Origin: Porphyrobacter sp. CACIAM 03H1
GTDB taxonomy: Bacteria > Pseudomonadota > Alphaproteobacteria > Sphingomonadales > Sphingomonadaceae
Length of the DNA stretch: 64,000 nt
Direction of reading: 5' to 3'
NCBI RefSeq assembly: GCF_002215495.1
Contig: NZ_CP021378.1
Span: 2,604,764-2,668,763, forward strand
Positions within the stretch are counted from its first letter, which is position 1; every line of letters begins with the position of its first letter. Of the stretch, positions 35,221 through 44,105 are shown in pieces. Both the position numbers and the translations under genes were made by a program. Under the pieces are notes generated by a model. The model did not search any database. It was not told the origin of the DNA and saw only the letters and a list, made by a program, of their open reading frames with translations.

Positions 35221-36678
35221 CTAGGCCGCCCCCTCCCCCGGCCTCAACAGGTTCACCCCCGGATAGGCGATGAGCTCGATAATGGCCGCCTTGTGCTCCA
35301 AGGTGATGCCGTCCGCGTTGTATCGCCCGTAGGTGAAGCCCTTCTCATGGCCGAGCACCTGCGCCCACTCATTCTCGTGGACCCTCGCCCGCTCCATGAT
35401 ACGGGTCACGTTCTTGCGGAAGCTGTGGAACGCCTTTGTCCGGGAGGTGAAGCCCCGGCGCTTCTTGTAGTGGGAGAACTCCCGACCCGCATCGGCCCCG
35501 GCCTTCTTGCCCGGTCCCTCGCCGTTGAAGCTAGGCCAGAGCCGCTCCGTTCCCGCACTCTCCTTCCGTTCCCAAAGCCAGCCGAGCCGGGAGTGCAAAG
35601 GAACCTCACGGTTCCCCGCGGGGGTCTTTGCGTCCCGGACAGCGATGTAACGGACCCCGTCCCTCTCCCGGAGCTGGTCGCCGGTAAGGGAAGCAATCTC
35701 GTTAATCCGCATCCCGGAGAACAGGCCCACAAGAATGACCTCCCGGAGGTCCGCTCGCTTGGGGGGGTCGGCGAACAGGTGATTGAGCTCCTCTGCCTCC
35801 CAAGCCTCGTAGCCTTGCACATTGATGCCCTGCTTGAGACGAGTGCGGAAGCTGGTGAAGGGATTGCGCCCGCTACAGTAGTCCCGCTCCTCCGCCCACC
35901 GCCACAGAGCCGCTAACGCGGCGGAGTGCCGATTGAGGCTTGAGCTCGAAAGGCCCTTCACATTGCCGCCGAACTTGCGCTGTAGCTCTGCCCACGAGAG
36001 CTCCCGCGCTTCCCGCGACCGGCCCCAGACGGGGTCTAGGGTCTGGAGCCCGTCCATGAAGCGCGCAGCGTCCGCCCTCCTCACCTCCCGCAATGGCTTG
36101 TCGCCAAAAAAGGAGGCGAACAGCCGGTAGGTCGCTCGCTTCTGGTTGCCGGTGTTGGTCTCCTTCAAACCCTGTTGGCTTGACCACCACCGCATATGCT
36201 CCTCCGCCACCTCTGACAGCGTCGGCTCTAACTCTTTCCGGGGCTCGGCGGGGAGCCCGCGGAGCTCCCGCGCGGCGTCCTGCAATGCCGCCACCTTCGC
36301 CGCGTCGACCGGCGAGAGCTCGGCGGGGCCGTGGAGGAAAGCGAGCTTGTCGAGCTCGTGGTCTATGCCGGCGAGCCCCGGCTCCTCGTTTGCGACCTCC
36401 AGCCGATAGGCGCCTGCCGCAGCCTTGGCCCTGATGTGCTGATAGATGCGCCGCGCACCGCGCAGCCCGTCCAGCGCCTCGCAGTCGTGTCCCCGCTCCG
36501 CCGCCCATTCGAGCTTAAGCCCGGTCTCCCATTCGGCCGCCTCGATGACGGCAGCGCGCCGGTTGGATGCGGCAAGCGTCCGGTAGAGATACTCGCGGTC
36601 TCCATAGTGAACGCGGAGGGCCGTGGGGACCCGCACCTTCGCCTCAAACTTGTGATGCCTCTGCCGTAGTGATGCCAT
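35221..36678 (-). CDS. Tyrosine integrase of the tRNA-Gln island
   Basis: 485 aa from the ATG at 36678 (MASLRQRHHKFEAKVRV). An N-terminal arm-binding region and a core-binding SAM-like domain (about 153-270) precede the catalytic domain with Arg324 (SGMRINEIASL), Lys351, His418-x-x-Arg421 (FHSFRKNV), His444 and Tyr453 (GRYNADG). It catalyses integration and excision at the 17-bp core in tRNA-Gln. It reads away from attR, and the phased arm sites lie just upstream of its start, so integrase binding could also repress its own promoter. Confidence 0.94.
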   Translation of the reverse strand: MASLRQRHHKFEAKVRVPTALRVHYGDREYLYRTLAASNRRAAVIEAAEWETGLKLEWAAERGHDCEALDGLRGARRIYQHIRAKAAAGAYRLEVANEEPGLAGIDHELDKLAFLHGPAELSPVDAAKVAALQDAARELRGLPAEPRKELEPTLSEVAEEHMRWWSSQQGLKETNTGNQKRATYRLFASFFGDKPLREVRRADAARFMDGLQTLDPVWGRSREARELSWAELQRKFGGNVKGLSSSSLNRHSAALAALWRWAEERDYCSGRNPFTSFRTRLKQGINVQGYEAWEAEELNHLFADPPKRADLREVILVGLFSGMRINEIASLTGDQLRERDGVRYIAVRDAKTPAGNREVPLHSRLGWLWERKESAGTERLWPSFNGEGPGKKAGADAGREFSHYKKRRGFTSRTKAFHSFRKNVTRIMERARVHENEWAQVLGHEKGFTYGRYNADGITLEHKAAIIELIAYPGVNLLRPGEGAA

Positions 36679-36760
36679 GCTCGCCTCCTGTCCTGCTGCT
36701 GTCCGCACCGCGCGGGATGTTCCTCTGTCCTAGAGGTGGCAGTATTCGCCGCGCGGTCGC

Positions 36761-36797
36761 TGTGGGGCAGGTCTGTGGGGCAGGTTTGTGGGGGGAA
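36761..36797 (+). repeat. Right-end integrase arm-type sites
   Basis: TGTGGGGCAGG occurs at 36761-36771 and 36774-36784, with a degenerate third copy (TGTGGGGGGAA) at 36787, all in 13-bp phase. They match the pair at the left end and sit between the integrase start and attR. Confidence 0.7.
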
Positions 36798-36858
36798 AGC
36801 CTAGCATTTACAAGCAAGTGACTGCCGCAATTCGGCTTTTCACCCCTAGGCCAGAAAC

Positions 36859-36875
36859 TCCTTCCGCCCCAGCCA
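36859..36875 (+). repeat. attR: 17-bp direct repeat of the tRNA-Gln 3' end
   Basis: TCCTTCCGCCCCAGCCA is identical to 29392-29408. Only this core, not the rest of the tRNA, is present, as expected for the far junction of an element integrated into a tRNA 3' end. Confidence 0.92.
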
Positions 36876-37061
36876 CGAATATCTTCAGGCCCGACCATCT
36901 GAAGAACAGCAGTTTTTTCAACGTGAAAATCCCGCAGCACCCGTCGGGGTCCTGATCTGGGCACCATGATCGCAGGATGCGGCCCGATTTGCTCGGCGTT
37001 CCCACCGGCAAGTGCAAAGGATCCGCACCGCGCTGCCGCCTCGTGCTCACCGCGTGGCCTG

Positions 37062-37712
37062 TCAGAGCGGGAAGCCGGCCGGAACGTAGATTTTCCGGAA
37101 ACCGAGCCGCACCACGCCGGCGGTGTCCATGCGCTGCAATTCGCGGTTCAAGGCGGGTCTGCTGACGCCCAGCATGGATGCCAGTTCTGCCTGCGTCACA
37201 TCCAGTTCGATCCATTCGGCATCCGCCTTGACCGGATCGGACATCTTCTCGCTCTCCCGCATGAACTGCAGCCGCCGCCACAGCCGTTCGCGCAGCGAGA
37301 GGAACGCGAGCGATTCGATCAGCCGCCACTGCTGGCGGATTGTCTCGGCCGCGACCAGGGCGAGTTCCTGCTCGATCTCGACATGCTGGCGCCGCAATCT
37401 GGCGATCGCGGTCGCCGGGATGAACAGCGTCACGAGGTCGGTGCGGGCCTCCGCGAACAGCGGGGCCGGGGCGCCGTCGGTTATGTAGGTCTGGCCTAGC
37501 GAATCCCCCGGGCGGCAGATGCGCAGCAAGAGGTTCCCGCCGTCGGCACGGCCGATGAACTGCCGCGCCTCGCCTGACTGGATCGCGAAGATCCCGCCCG
37601 GCTGGTCCTCGATCGTGTAGATCAGCGCGCCGGCAGAAAAGCTGCGCTCGCGCCCTGCTGCGACGAGCTCGGCCCGCACGGCTTCGGGCAAACGATCCAG
37701 CCAGCGCAGCAT
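37062..37712 (-). CDS. Crp/Fnr-family transcriptional regulator
   Basis: 216 aa from the ATG at 37712, preceded by GAGGAGGAGCGGGGAGGG. An N-terminal cyclic-nucleotide-binding-fold beta roll (ALIYTIEDQPGGIFAIQSGEARQFI), a dimer helix and a C-terminal winged helix (LDVTQAELASMLGVSRPALNRELQRMD) are clear. There are no Fnr iron-sulfur cysteines, so it is not an oxygen sensor of that type. It is divergent from the phosphatase/TonB-receptor pair and a perfect 16-bp Crp-like palindrome lies between them. Confidence 0.9.
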   Translation of the reverse strand: MLRWLDRLPEAVRAELVAAGRERSFSAGALIYTIEDQPGGIFAIQSGEARQFIGRADGGNLLLRICRPGDSLGQTYITDGAPAPLFAEARTDLVTLFIPATAIARLRRQHVEIEQELALVAAETIRQQWRLIESLAFLSLRERLWRRLQFMRESEKMSDPVKADAEWIELDVTQAELASMLGVSRPALNRELQRMDTAGVVRLGFRKIYVPAGFPL

Positions 37713-37738
37713 CCCTCCCCGCTCCTCCTCTTTGCAAA

Positions 37739-37754
37739 TGTCACACAGATGACA
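37739..37754. promoter_or_regulatory. Crp/Fnr-type palindrome between the regulator and the PhoD gene
   Basis: TGTCACACAGATGACA has perfect inverted half-sites TGTCA and TGACA with a 6-bp spacer, the geometry of Crp/Fnr sites. It lies 27 bp upstream of the regulator start and 54 bp upstream of the PhoD-like start, so the regulator probably controls both. Confidence 0.65.
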
Positions 37755-37807
37755 ACCAGCCGCCCGAGTACCTGATAAGCCCGCGCCTCGACAAGGGAGA
37801 GAGAGGG

Positions 37808-39472
37808 ATGGCGCACGAGGGTGCATGCCTGACTCGCAGGCAGGTCGTCGGCGGCGCGGCGGCGCTGGCGGGGGCAAGCATGGCAGGTGCGGCGTGGGCT
37901 GCCGAGCCGTGGGACGCCGGCGCGGTGCGCCACATCCTGCCTGCCGCCAGCCACGACCGCGTCCTGCTCAAGGTCTCCTTCACGAAGCCAATCGAGGGCG
38001 CGGCGGATCTGGTCATCGGCGGACGCCGCTGGCCGGGCACCGCAACCGGCAGCGAGCGCCGGCACTGGACGTTCCGGGCGCAGGGCCTCGCGCCGGGCCG
38101 GGTGCACGAGCTGCGGCTGATGCAGGAAGGCCGCCACCTGTGCGCGCCCTGGCCGCTCGCCACCTTGCCCGCGCCCGATTCGCGCCCCGGTCATTTCCGG
38201 TTCCTTTCCTTCACCTGCGCGGGCGGAGACCCGGCGAGCAACACGCCGCAGCTCGAGATCTTCCGCCCGACAGAGGTGCGCCGCCGCCTGCTGGCGCGCG
38301 CGCTGTCCTTCGGCCCGCAGGCGGTGATCGCGAACGGCGACCATATCTACTGGGACCAGACGACCTGGCTGCAATCGCGCAACCCGCGGATCGCGAAGCT
38401 CGCCCGCGCGCGCTACGAGGCCTTCGGGATGTTCGACCGTGCGCGGCCGGTCATGGGCACCCCCAACGAGGCGCTGATCGAGCGGATCGGCGATGCCCAG
38501 ATCGCCGCGCTCTACGGCACCAGCCTGCGCTCGGTCCCGTCCTTCTTCGTGGGGGACGATCACGACTATTTCGAGAACGACGAGGCCGAGGAGCGGTTCG
38601 TCACCTTCCCGCCGGACGCCTTCTCGATGGCGGCCAAACGGGCCACGCAGCAGCTGTTCTACCCCGAGTTCCTGCCCGATGCCGCGCGCCCGCTCGCGCT
38701 CCCCGGCAGCCGGGCGGACGGCCTCTCTGAGAGCTTCGGCACCCTGCGCGTCGGGCGCCTGTTCGAGGCGCTGATCTACGACTGCGGCGGGCACCTCTCG
38801 CTCGCGGGGGACGATGCGCGGCTCGTGCCGGCGGCGGCGGAGGAATGGCTGCTGAAGCGGACCCGCGCCGAGGACACCGCCCAGCTTCTCCACGTGCCCT
38901 CGCACCCTCCCGGCTGGTCGGCGGGCAAGTGGCGCGAGTGGTATCCCGATGTGGTCGCCGCGGAGGCGAGCCGGCTGACGGCGGGCGGCGCGGCGGTCAC
39001 CGATTTCGGTGGCGCGAGCGACGGCGCGGGGCGGCTGACGACCGCCGTGCCCAAGTTCATGTGGCAGCCCGGCTGGCAGGCGCAGCACCAGCGGCTGATG
39101 GCGGCCCTCGCCGGCCAGCGCCGCCGCCCCGCCGCGGTGATCTCGGGCGATCTCCACGCCACCGGGGCGCTGAAGCTGACGCGCAGCGGCACGCTCGACC
39201 TGTCGCACAACCCCGTCCACGTGCTGCTCGCCGGCCCGCTCGGCACATCGACGGCCGGGTGGCCCTCGGCAGTGCGTGGCGGGGTGCCGCAGGTGCCGGG
39301 GGCACTGGCGGCCGAGACGCTCGATCCGGTGCGCGAACGCAACGGCTTCACCATCGTCGACGTGACGCCCGAAAGCATGGTTTTCCGCCTGTTCGGCTGG
39401 CGCGAACCCGATCCGCTCGAGGCCATCGATACGCTCGAACCCTACGCCACCATCGCGGTGGCACGGGGCTGA
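37808..39472 (+). CDS. PhoD-like alkaline phosphatase / metallophosphoesterase, Tat-exported
   Basis: 554 aa. The Tat signal is LTRRQVVGGAAALAGASMAG with cleavage near AWA-AEP. An N-terminal Fn3-like domain is followed by the metallophosphatase core with metal-binding motifs FLSFTCAGG, VIANGDHIYWD, VGDDHDYFEND and VISGDLHATG. PhoD-type enzymes hydrolyse phosphomonoesters or diesters outside the cytoplasm; the exact substrate is unknown. It leads an operon with the TonB receptor 28 bp downstream, which suggests uptake of the product or of its substrate. Confidence 0.85.
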   Translation: MAHEGACLTRRQVVGGAAALAGASMAGAAWAAEPWDAGAVRHILPAASHDRVLLKVSFTKPIEGAADLVIGGRRWPGTATGSERRHWTFRAQGLAPGRVHELRLMQEGRHLCAPWPLATLPAPDSRPGHFRFLSFTCAGGDPASNTPQLEIFRPTEVRRRLLARALSFGPQAVIANGDHIYWDQTTWLQSRNPRIAKLARARYEAFGMFDRARPVMGTPNEALIERIGDAQIAALYGTSLRSVPSFFVGDDHDYFENDEAEERFVTFPPDAFSMAAKRATQQLFYPEFLPDAARPLALPGSRADGLSESFGTLRVGRLFEALIYDCGGHLSLAGDDARLVPAAAEEWLLKRTRAEDTAQLLHVPSHPPGWSAGKWREWYPDVVAAEASRLTAGGAAVTDFGGASDGAGRLTTAVPKFMWQPGWQAQHQRLMAALAGQRRRPAAVISGDLHATGALKLTRSGTLDLSHNPVHVLLAGPLGTSTAGWPSAVRGGVPQVPGALAAETLDPVRERNGFTIVDVTPESMVFRLFGWREPDPLEAIDTLEPYATIAVARG

Positions 39473-39500
39473 CAATCAAGAAAACACAGGGGAGAATGCA

Positions 39501-42500
39501 ATGAACAGGATCAAGTTGCTGGCGGCGAGTGCGCTCTATCTCGTCGCCTGCCAGCCGGCTCTGGCGCAGGATCAGGATACGAGCGTCGACGAGGCCGAGG
39601 CGGAAAGCACGCCGGGTGCGGAAATCATCGTCACCGCCCAGCGGCGCGCGCAATCGCTCCAGGATGTGCCGCTCACCGTCACCGCCTTCGGGACCGAGGC
39701 GCTCGAGCGCCAGCAGATCCGCAACTCCTCCGACCTGCAGCTCACCCTGCCGAACGTCACCTTCACCAAGACCGCCTTCACCAGCGCGAGCTTCACGATC
39801 CGCGGGATCGGCGACCTGTGCGTGGGGCAAAGCTGCGATGCCGCCACCGCGATCCATGTCAACGGCTCGCCCCTGTTCGGCACGCGCCTGTTCGAGACGG
39901 AGTTCTTCGATCTCGAGCGGATCGAGGTGCTGCGTGGGCCCCAGGGCACGCTGTTCGGCCGCAATGCCACCGGCGGCGTCGTAAACATCGTGACCGCGCG
40001 GCCGGATGCGGGCGGGTTCGCAGCCAATTTCGACGGCGAATACGGCAACTTCAAATCCGTCCGCCTGCGCGGCATGGTCAACGTGCCGCTCACCGACACG
40101 CTCGCAGTTCGGGTCGCGGGGATTTATCTCAACCGAGACGGTTATACCCGCAACCTGTTCGACAACAGCCTGATCGACGGGCGCGATATGTTCGCGCTGC
40201 GCGGCTCGGTGCGCTGGGAGCCGACCAGCGACACCTCGATCGACCTCATGGCCTACTGGTTCCGCGAGGACGACGACCGGCTGCGCATCCAGAAGCAGCT
40301 GTGCCAGCGCGATCCCACCGGCGTGCTGGGGTGCCTCCCCGGACGGCTCGCCTTCGAGGCGCCCAACGCCAACGCCAGCTTCACCGGTACTCTGACCTCG
40401 CGCGAGTTCCTGCGCTGGCGCGGGGGCACCGGGATCGGCCCGGGCCTGTCGCTGCTGGCGCTGACCAGCCTCTATGGTCCCGACAGCGCCACCGGTGCGC
40501 GCGTTCCCGACGACGTGCGCACCGTCGATGTCGATTTCCAGCCGACCTACTTCGCCGACGAAAAGCAGTTCCAGGGGCGGCTCGACCACGATTTTGGCGC
40601 GGCGCAGCTGCAGCTGACCGGCCTCTATTCCGAGTCCAGCGTGGATTCCCGGCAGGACCAGACGCTGCTCGTCACCAACCGCGCGATCTGGCAGCCCGGC
40701 ATCGACAATCTCGCAAATTACGCGGCCGTCAACCCGACAGCGCTTGGCGCGACAATCAACGGCTTGCTGGCCGCGACGCGCTCCGCCATCATCCCCGGCG
40801 GCGCACGCGGGCAGCTGTGCACCTCGATCGCCGACCCGCTGGGCGTTGGAGCCTTCGCCGGACGCTCGACCTGCGCCGACACGCCGGTGAACTTCGATCG
40901 CTCGGTCGGCTTCAACCGCGCGTGGTCGGCCGAGGCGATCCTCACCGCGCAGCCCGCCGAGGGCCTCAACCTCATCCTCGGCGGGATCTATGCCGACAAC
41001 CGCCTGTCGGAGAACAGCTATTACGTCAGCAACTTCGGCACCGACTATGTCGCCGGGGTGCTCGGCGTGCTCAACACCCTGAGCCAGCGTCAGGCGGGCA
41101 ACGCGGCCTATCCCGCGGTGTTTCTCGCCACGCCCTTCTTCCGCAGCAACACCGACGAATACCGACTCAAGTCCTACGGCATCTTCGGGGAAGCGGCATG
41201 GGAGCTGACCGGCGACGTCACCCTTACCGCGGGCCTGCGCTACAACAACGACCGCAAGAGCCTGCGGGCGCGGTCGACGCTGGCGAGCTTCCCCGCCCCC
41301 GTCGGCACCACCTCGGCCTTCGATTCTCCCTTCGCGGGCAATTTCGACGCCGACCAGGCGACCCCCGGCAACCAGCCATGGCAGGACCGCGCGGTCGGCT
41401 TCGACGCCCTGACGGGCCGCGCGGTGATCGACTGGCAGGTGACGCCGGACAGCATGATCTATGTGTCCTATTCGCGCGGCTACAAGTCGGGCGGGATCAA
41501 CCCGCCGGTGCAGCCCGGCTTCGACGTGCCCGAGAACTTCAGCCCCGAATACGTCAACGCCTTCGAGATCGGCACCAAGAACCTCTTCGCGAACGGCTTG
41601 CTGCAGCTCAATGCATCGGCCTTCTACTACCAGTACAAGGGCCTGCAGCTCAGCCGCCTCGTCGCGCGCACCGCGATCAACGACAACGTCGATGCCGACA
41701 TCTACGGCTTCGAGGCCGAAGCGGTGGTGCGCCCTGCGCGCGGGTGGCGCTTCGACCTCAACTTCAGCGCGCTCAAGACAAAGGTGACGCAGGACCTCCT
41801 GATGACGAACCCGCGCGATCCGAGCGGCGGCCGGGCGGACGCGGTGATCATCAAGGACATCACCAACGCCTCGAACTGTGCGGTCGTGCCCACCGTGGCC
41901 GGCAACGCGGCGGGGACAAACACTCTGGTCGCCACCGTCAACCAGGGGATCGGCGCGGGCGTGGGCGCGCCCGGTCTGCTGCGCGCGCCGACCGCATTCC
42001 CGACGGGCAGCGGCATCAACGGGGCGACGGGGGCGTTCAGCATCTGCAGCGCCCTCGCCAACGCGATCGCCAACCCTTCGGCGGCGCTGCGCACAAGCTT
42101 CGCCACCCCGACCGGCCCGCTGCCGTTCACGCTCGAGCCGTCGGGCGTTCCGGTCAACATCCGCGGCAACGCCCTGCCGCAGGCGCCCGACTTCAAGGTG
42201 TCCGCGGGCGCGCAGCACACGGCCGATCTTGGGGCCGGCATGAGCCTCGTCCTGCGCGGCGATCTCGCCTTCACCGGCGAGAGCTACGGCAGCATCTTCA
42301 ACGGCAACGTCAACCGGGTGGAGGCCTTCGCCATCATCAACGCGCAGGTCCAGCTGAACGGACGTGATGATCGCTGGTTCGCCCGCGCCTTCGTCCAGAA
42401 CCTGACCGACAATGACGCCATCACGGGGCTCGCACTCACCGACGCGTCGACCGGGCTCGGAACAGGTGTCTTCGCCCTCGAGCCGCGCCGCTACGGGGTG

Positions 42501-42521
42501 GCCTTCGGCACACGCTTCTGA
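39501..42521 (+). CDS. TonB-dependent outer-membrane receptor
   Basis: 1006 aa. A signal peptide ending near ALAQD is followed by the plug domain (IIVTAQRRAQSLQDVPLTVT, then VEVLRGPQGTLFGRNATGG) and a 22-strand barrel ending in GVAFGTRF with a terminal Phe, the OMP assembly signal. The pattern is of the sphingomonad family often annotated for siderophores, but many such receptors import carbohydrates or organics. Clustered with a PhoD-like enzyme under a Crp/Fnr regulator. It ends with a hairpin at 42543. Confidence 0.93.
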   Translation: MNRIKLLAASALYLVACQPALAQDQDTSVDEAEAESTPGAEIIVTAQRRAQSLQDVPLTVTAFGTEALERQQIRNSSDLQLTLPNVTFTKTAFTSASFTIRGIGDLCVGQSCDAATAIHVNGSPLFGTRLFETEFFDLERIEVLRGPQGTLFGRNATGGVVNIVTARPDAGGFAANFDGEYGNFKSVRLRGMVNVPLTDTLAVRVAGIYLNRDGYTRNLFDNSLIDGRDMFALRGSVRWEPTSDTSIDLMAYWFREDDDRLRIQKQLCQRDPTGVLGCLPGRLAFEAPNANASFTGTLTSREFLRWRGGTGIGPGLSLLALTSLYGPDSATGARVPDDVRTVDVDFQPTYFADEKQFQGRLDHDFGAAQLQLTGLYSESSVDSRQDQTLLVTNRAIWQPGIDNLANYAAVNPTALGATINGLLAATRSAIIPGGARGQLCTSIADPLGVGAFAGRSTCADTPVNFDRSVGFNRAWSAEAILTAQPAEGLNLILGGIYADNRLSENSYYVSNFGTDYVAGVLGVLNTLSQRQAGNAAYPAVFLATPFFRSNTDEYRLKSYGIFGEAAWELTGDVTLTAGLRYNNDRKSLRARSTLASFPAPVGTTSAFDSPFAGNFDADQATPGNQPWQDRAVGFDALTGRAVIDWQVTPDSMIYVSYSRGYKSGGINPPVQPGFDVPENFSPEYVNAFEIGTKNLFANGLLQLNASAFYYQYKGLQLSRLVARTAINDNVDADIYGFEAEAVVRPARGWRFDLNFSALKTKVTQDLLMTNPRDPSGGRADAVIIKDITNASNCAVVPTVAGNAAGTNTLVATVNQGIGAGVGAPGLLRAPTAFPTGSGINGATGAFSICSALANAIANPSAALRTSFATPTGPLPFTLEPSGVPVNIRGNALPQAPDFKVSAGAQHTADLGAGMSLVLRGDLAFTGESYGSIFNGNVNRVEAFAIINAQVQLNGRDDRWFARAFVQNLTDNDAITGLALTDASTGLGTGVFALEPRRYGVAFGTRF

Positions 42522-42542
42522 GTGCAGTTGTTGGCGTGAGCG

Positions 42543-42570
42543 CACCCGGGTCCCGCGTGGGGCCCGGGTG
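42543..42570 (+). terminator. Hairpin after the TonB receptor gene
   Basis: CACCCGGGTCCC pairs with GGGGCCCGGGTG (12 bp, one wobble) around GCGT. The downstream tail TGTTCTCG is only weakly T-rich, so termination may be partial. Confidence 0.6.
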
Positions 42571-42755
42571 TGTTCTCGTCATCGGCGTCATGCCGCGGGG
42601 CGCGAGCGGCTCTAGGGCGGAGGCGTCATTCCAGTGCAGCGGCACGCTCATGGCCGGCCGGCCGTCTGGTTGGCGGTGCGACCGGGCGGAGACCGGGGCT
42701 GCAATCGGGCACCCGGCACCCTATCTTGCCTCCATCAGCTCCGAGGAGCCACGCC

Positions 42756-43634
42756 ATGATCGAACGCATCATCACCAAACGCACCCATGATCTTGGCGGC
42801 GGGTTCGAGGTCGGGCGGGTCCTGCCGTTCCATGCCCGGCGGATGGTCGGCCCCTACATCTTCTTCGACCACATGGGCCCGACCGAACTCGCCCCCGGCA
42901 TCCCGCGCGAACTCGACGTGCGGCCGCATCCGCATATCGGCCTTGCCACAGTCACCTACCTGTTCGACGGGGCGCTGACCCACCGTGACAGCCTCGGCTA
43001 CCATCAGGAAATCCGGCCGGGCGAGGTCAACTGGATGATCGCCGGGCGCGGCATCACCCATTCCGAACGTTTCGAGGAAGCCCGCGCGCACGGGGCGCGG
43101 ATGCACGGGATCCAGGCGTGGGTGGCGCTGCCGGAAGAGACCGAGGAGGCCGAGCCCGCCTTCTCGCATCACGCCGCCGCCGAGCTGCCGTCATGGAACG
43201 AGCCCGGGCTGACCGGACGGCTGATCTCCGGTTCGCTCGAGGGCCTGAGCGCCGGCACGCCCGTCCACTCGCCGCAGTTCTACGCGCACTGGCTGATGCG
43301 CGAAGGCACGCGCAGGTTGCTCCCCGCCGAATATCCTGAACGTGCGATCTATGTCGCCAGCGGGCATGTGGAGGTAGCGGGGCAGGCCCTGTCGGCCGGC
43401 ATGATGGCGGTGCTGGCCCCGGGCGGCGACGTGCCGGTGACCGCGCTCTCCGATGCGACGGTGATGGTGCTCGGCGGCGAGCCCGTGGGCGAACGCTTCA
43501 TGTTCTGGAATTTCGTCTCCTCGCGCAAGGAGCGGATCGAGCAGGCTGCCGAGGACTGGAAGCAGGGTCGCATGAAGCTCCCCGACGCCGACGATGCCGA
43601 GTTCACCCCCCTGCCCGAATTCAAGGGGTTCTAA
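42756..43634 (+). CDS. Pirin family protein
   Basis: 292 aa from the ATG at 42756 (GAGGAG 12 bases upstream). The bicupin has metal-site motifs YIFFDHMGP, DVRPHPHIGLATVTYLFDG and GRGITHSERF, and the C-terminal cupin carries FMFWNFVSSRKERIEQA, as in canonical pirins. It is distinct from the YhaK-like pirin at 22.7 kb. The GNAT-like gene begins 4 bp after its stop, so the two are an operon. Confidence 0.93.
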   Translation: MIERIITKRTHDLGGGFEVGRVLPFHARRMVGPYIFFDHMGPTELAPGIPRELDVRPHPHIGLATVTYLFDGALTHRDSLGYHQEIRPGEVNWMIAGRGITHSERFEEARAHGARMHGIQAWVALPEETEEAEPAFSHHAAAELPSWNEPGLTGRLISGSLEGLSAGTPVHSPQFYAHWLMREGTRRLLPAEYPERAIYVASGHVEVAGQALSAGMMAVLAPGGDVPVTALSDATVMVLGGEPVGERFMFWNFVSSRKERIEQAAEDWKQGRMKLPDADDAEFTPLPEFKGF

Positions 43635-43638
43635 GCCG

Positions 43639-43965
43639 ATGGGCAACATCACCATCCGCCGCGAGGAACAGGGCCGCAAGGGCCGCTACATCGCCGTTGT
43701 CGAAGGCCGCGAGGGCGAGGCCTACATCGCCTTCACCCAACGCGAGGAAGGCGTGATCAGCGCCGACCACACCATCGCTTCCGACAGCCTGAAGGGCACC
43801 GGGGCGGCGCTGGCGCTGGTCGAACACTTGGTCGCCGACGCACGGACGCGGGGATTCCGGGTGCTGCCGTACTGCCCCTATGTGCGTGGGCAATACAGGA
43901 AGCACCCCGAATGGGCCGACGCCTTCGCAGTGCCGCCCGAGTGGGAGCCGGATTCGCCGGGATGA
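43639..43965 (+). CDS. GNAT-like N-acetyltransferase (YjdJ-type)
   Basis: 108 aa from the ATG at 43639. The small GCN5-fold has ITIRREEQGRKGRYIAVVEG, the central YIAFTQREEGVISADHTIASD and the acetyl-CoA loop SLKGTGAALALVEHLV, ending in PYCPYVRGQYRKHPEWAD. The substrate is unknown. It is tied to pirin by a 4-bp gap. Confidence 0.85.
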   Translation: MGNITIRREEQGRKGRYIAVVEGREGEAYIAFTQREEGVISADHTIASDSLKGTGAALALVEHLVADARTRGFRVLPYCPYVRGQYRKHPEWADAFAVPPEWEPDSPG

Positions 43966-44105
43966 GCGGACGGAGCCTGCCCCGGGCCGTAATTGACAGG
44001 CGGAGTGCCGGAATATAGCCCTGCTCCCGGAGCCGGCGTGGCTCCGCAGGATCGGAGGCGGTCATCTCCCAGAAGCTGCCACGCGCGACGTCAACGGCAA
44101 CGCCG

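Larger units (their letters stand above)
29392..36875. mobile_element. tRNA-Gln genomic island carrying a CBASS-like system
   Basis: The boundaries are the two 17-bp copies of the tRNA-Gln 3' end. Inside are, left to right: SLATT effector and CD-NTase (minus strand), serine resolvase (minus), a 2-TM protein (plus), three small phage-type genes (minus), a hypothetical gene (plus), an 877-bp gene-poor stretch and a tyrosine integrase (minus) next to attR. The CBASS segment and the hypothetical gene at 33.8 kb are visibly AT-richer than the host genes. There are no transfer, packaging or structural genes, so it is a small satellite-like integrative element. Confidence 0.9.

Noticed and set aside
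35044..35916. 290-aa plus-strand frame
   Set aside because: Most of it is the complement of the integrase catalytic domain.
29392..36875. Prophage
   Set aside because: No terminase, portal, capsid, tail or lysis gene is present; only integrase, resolvase, defence pair and small genes.
39348..42545. A 1065-codon minus-strand frame opposite the TonB receptor
   Set aside because: It is the complement of a well-supported receptor gene; the translation is rich in His, Arg, Val and Gly with no recognisable family.
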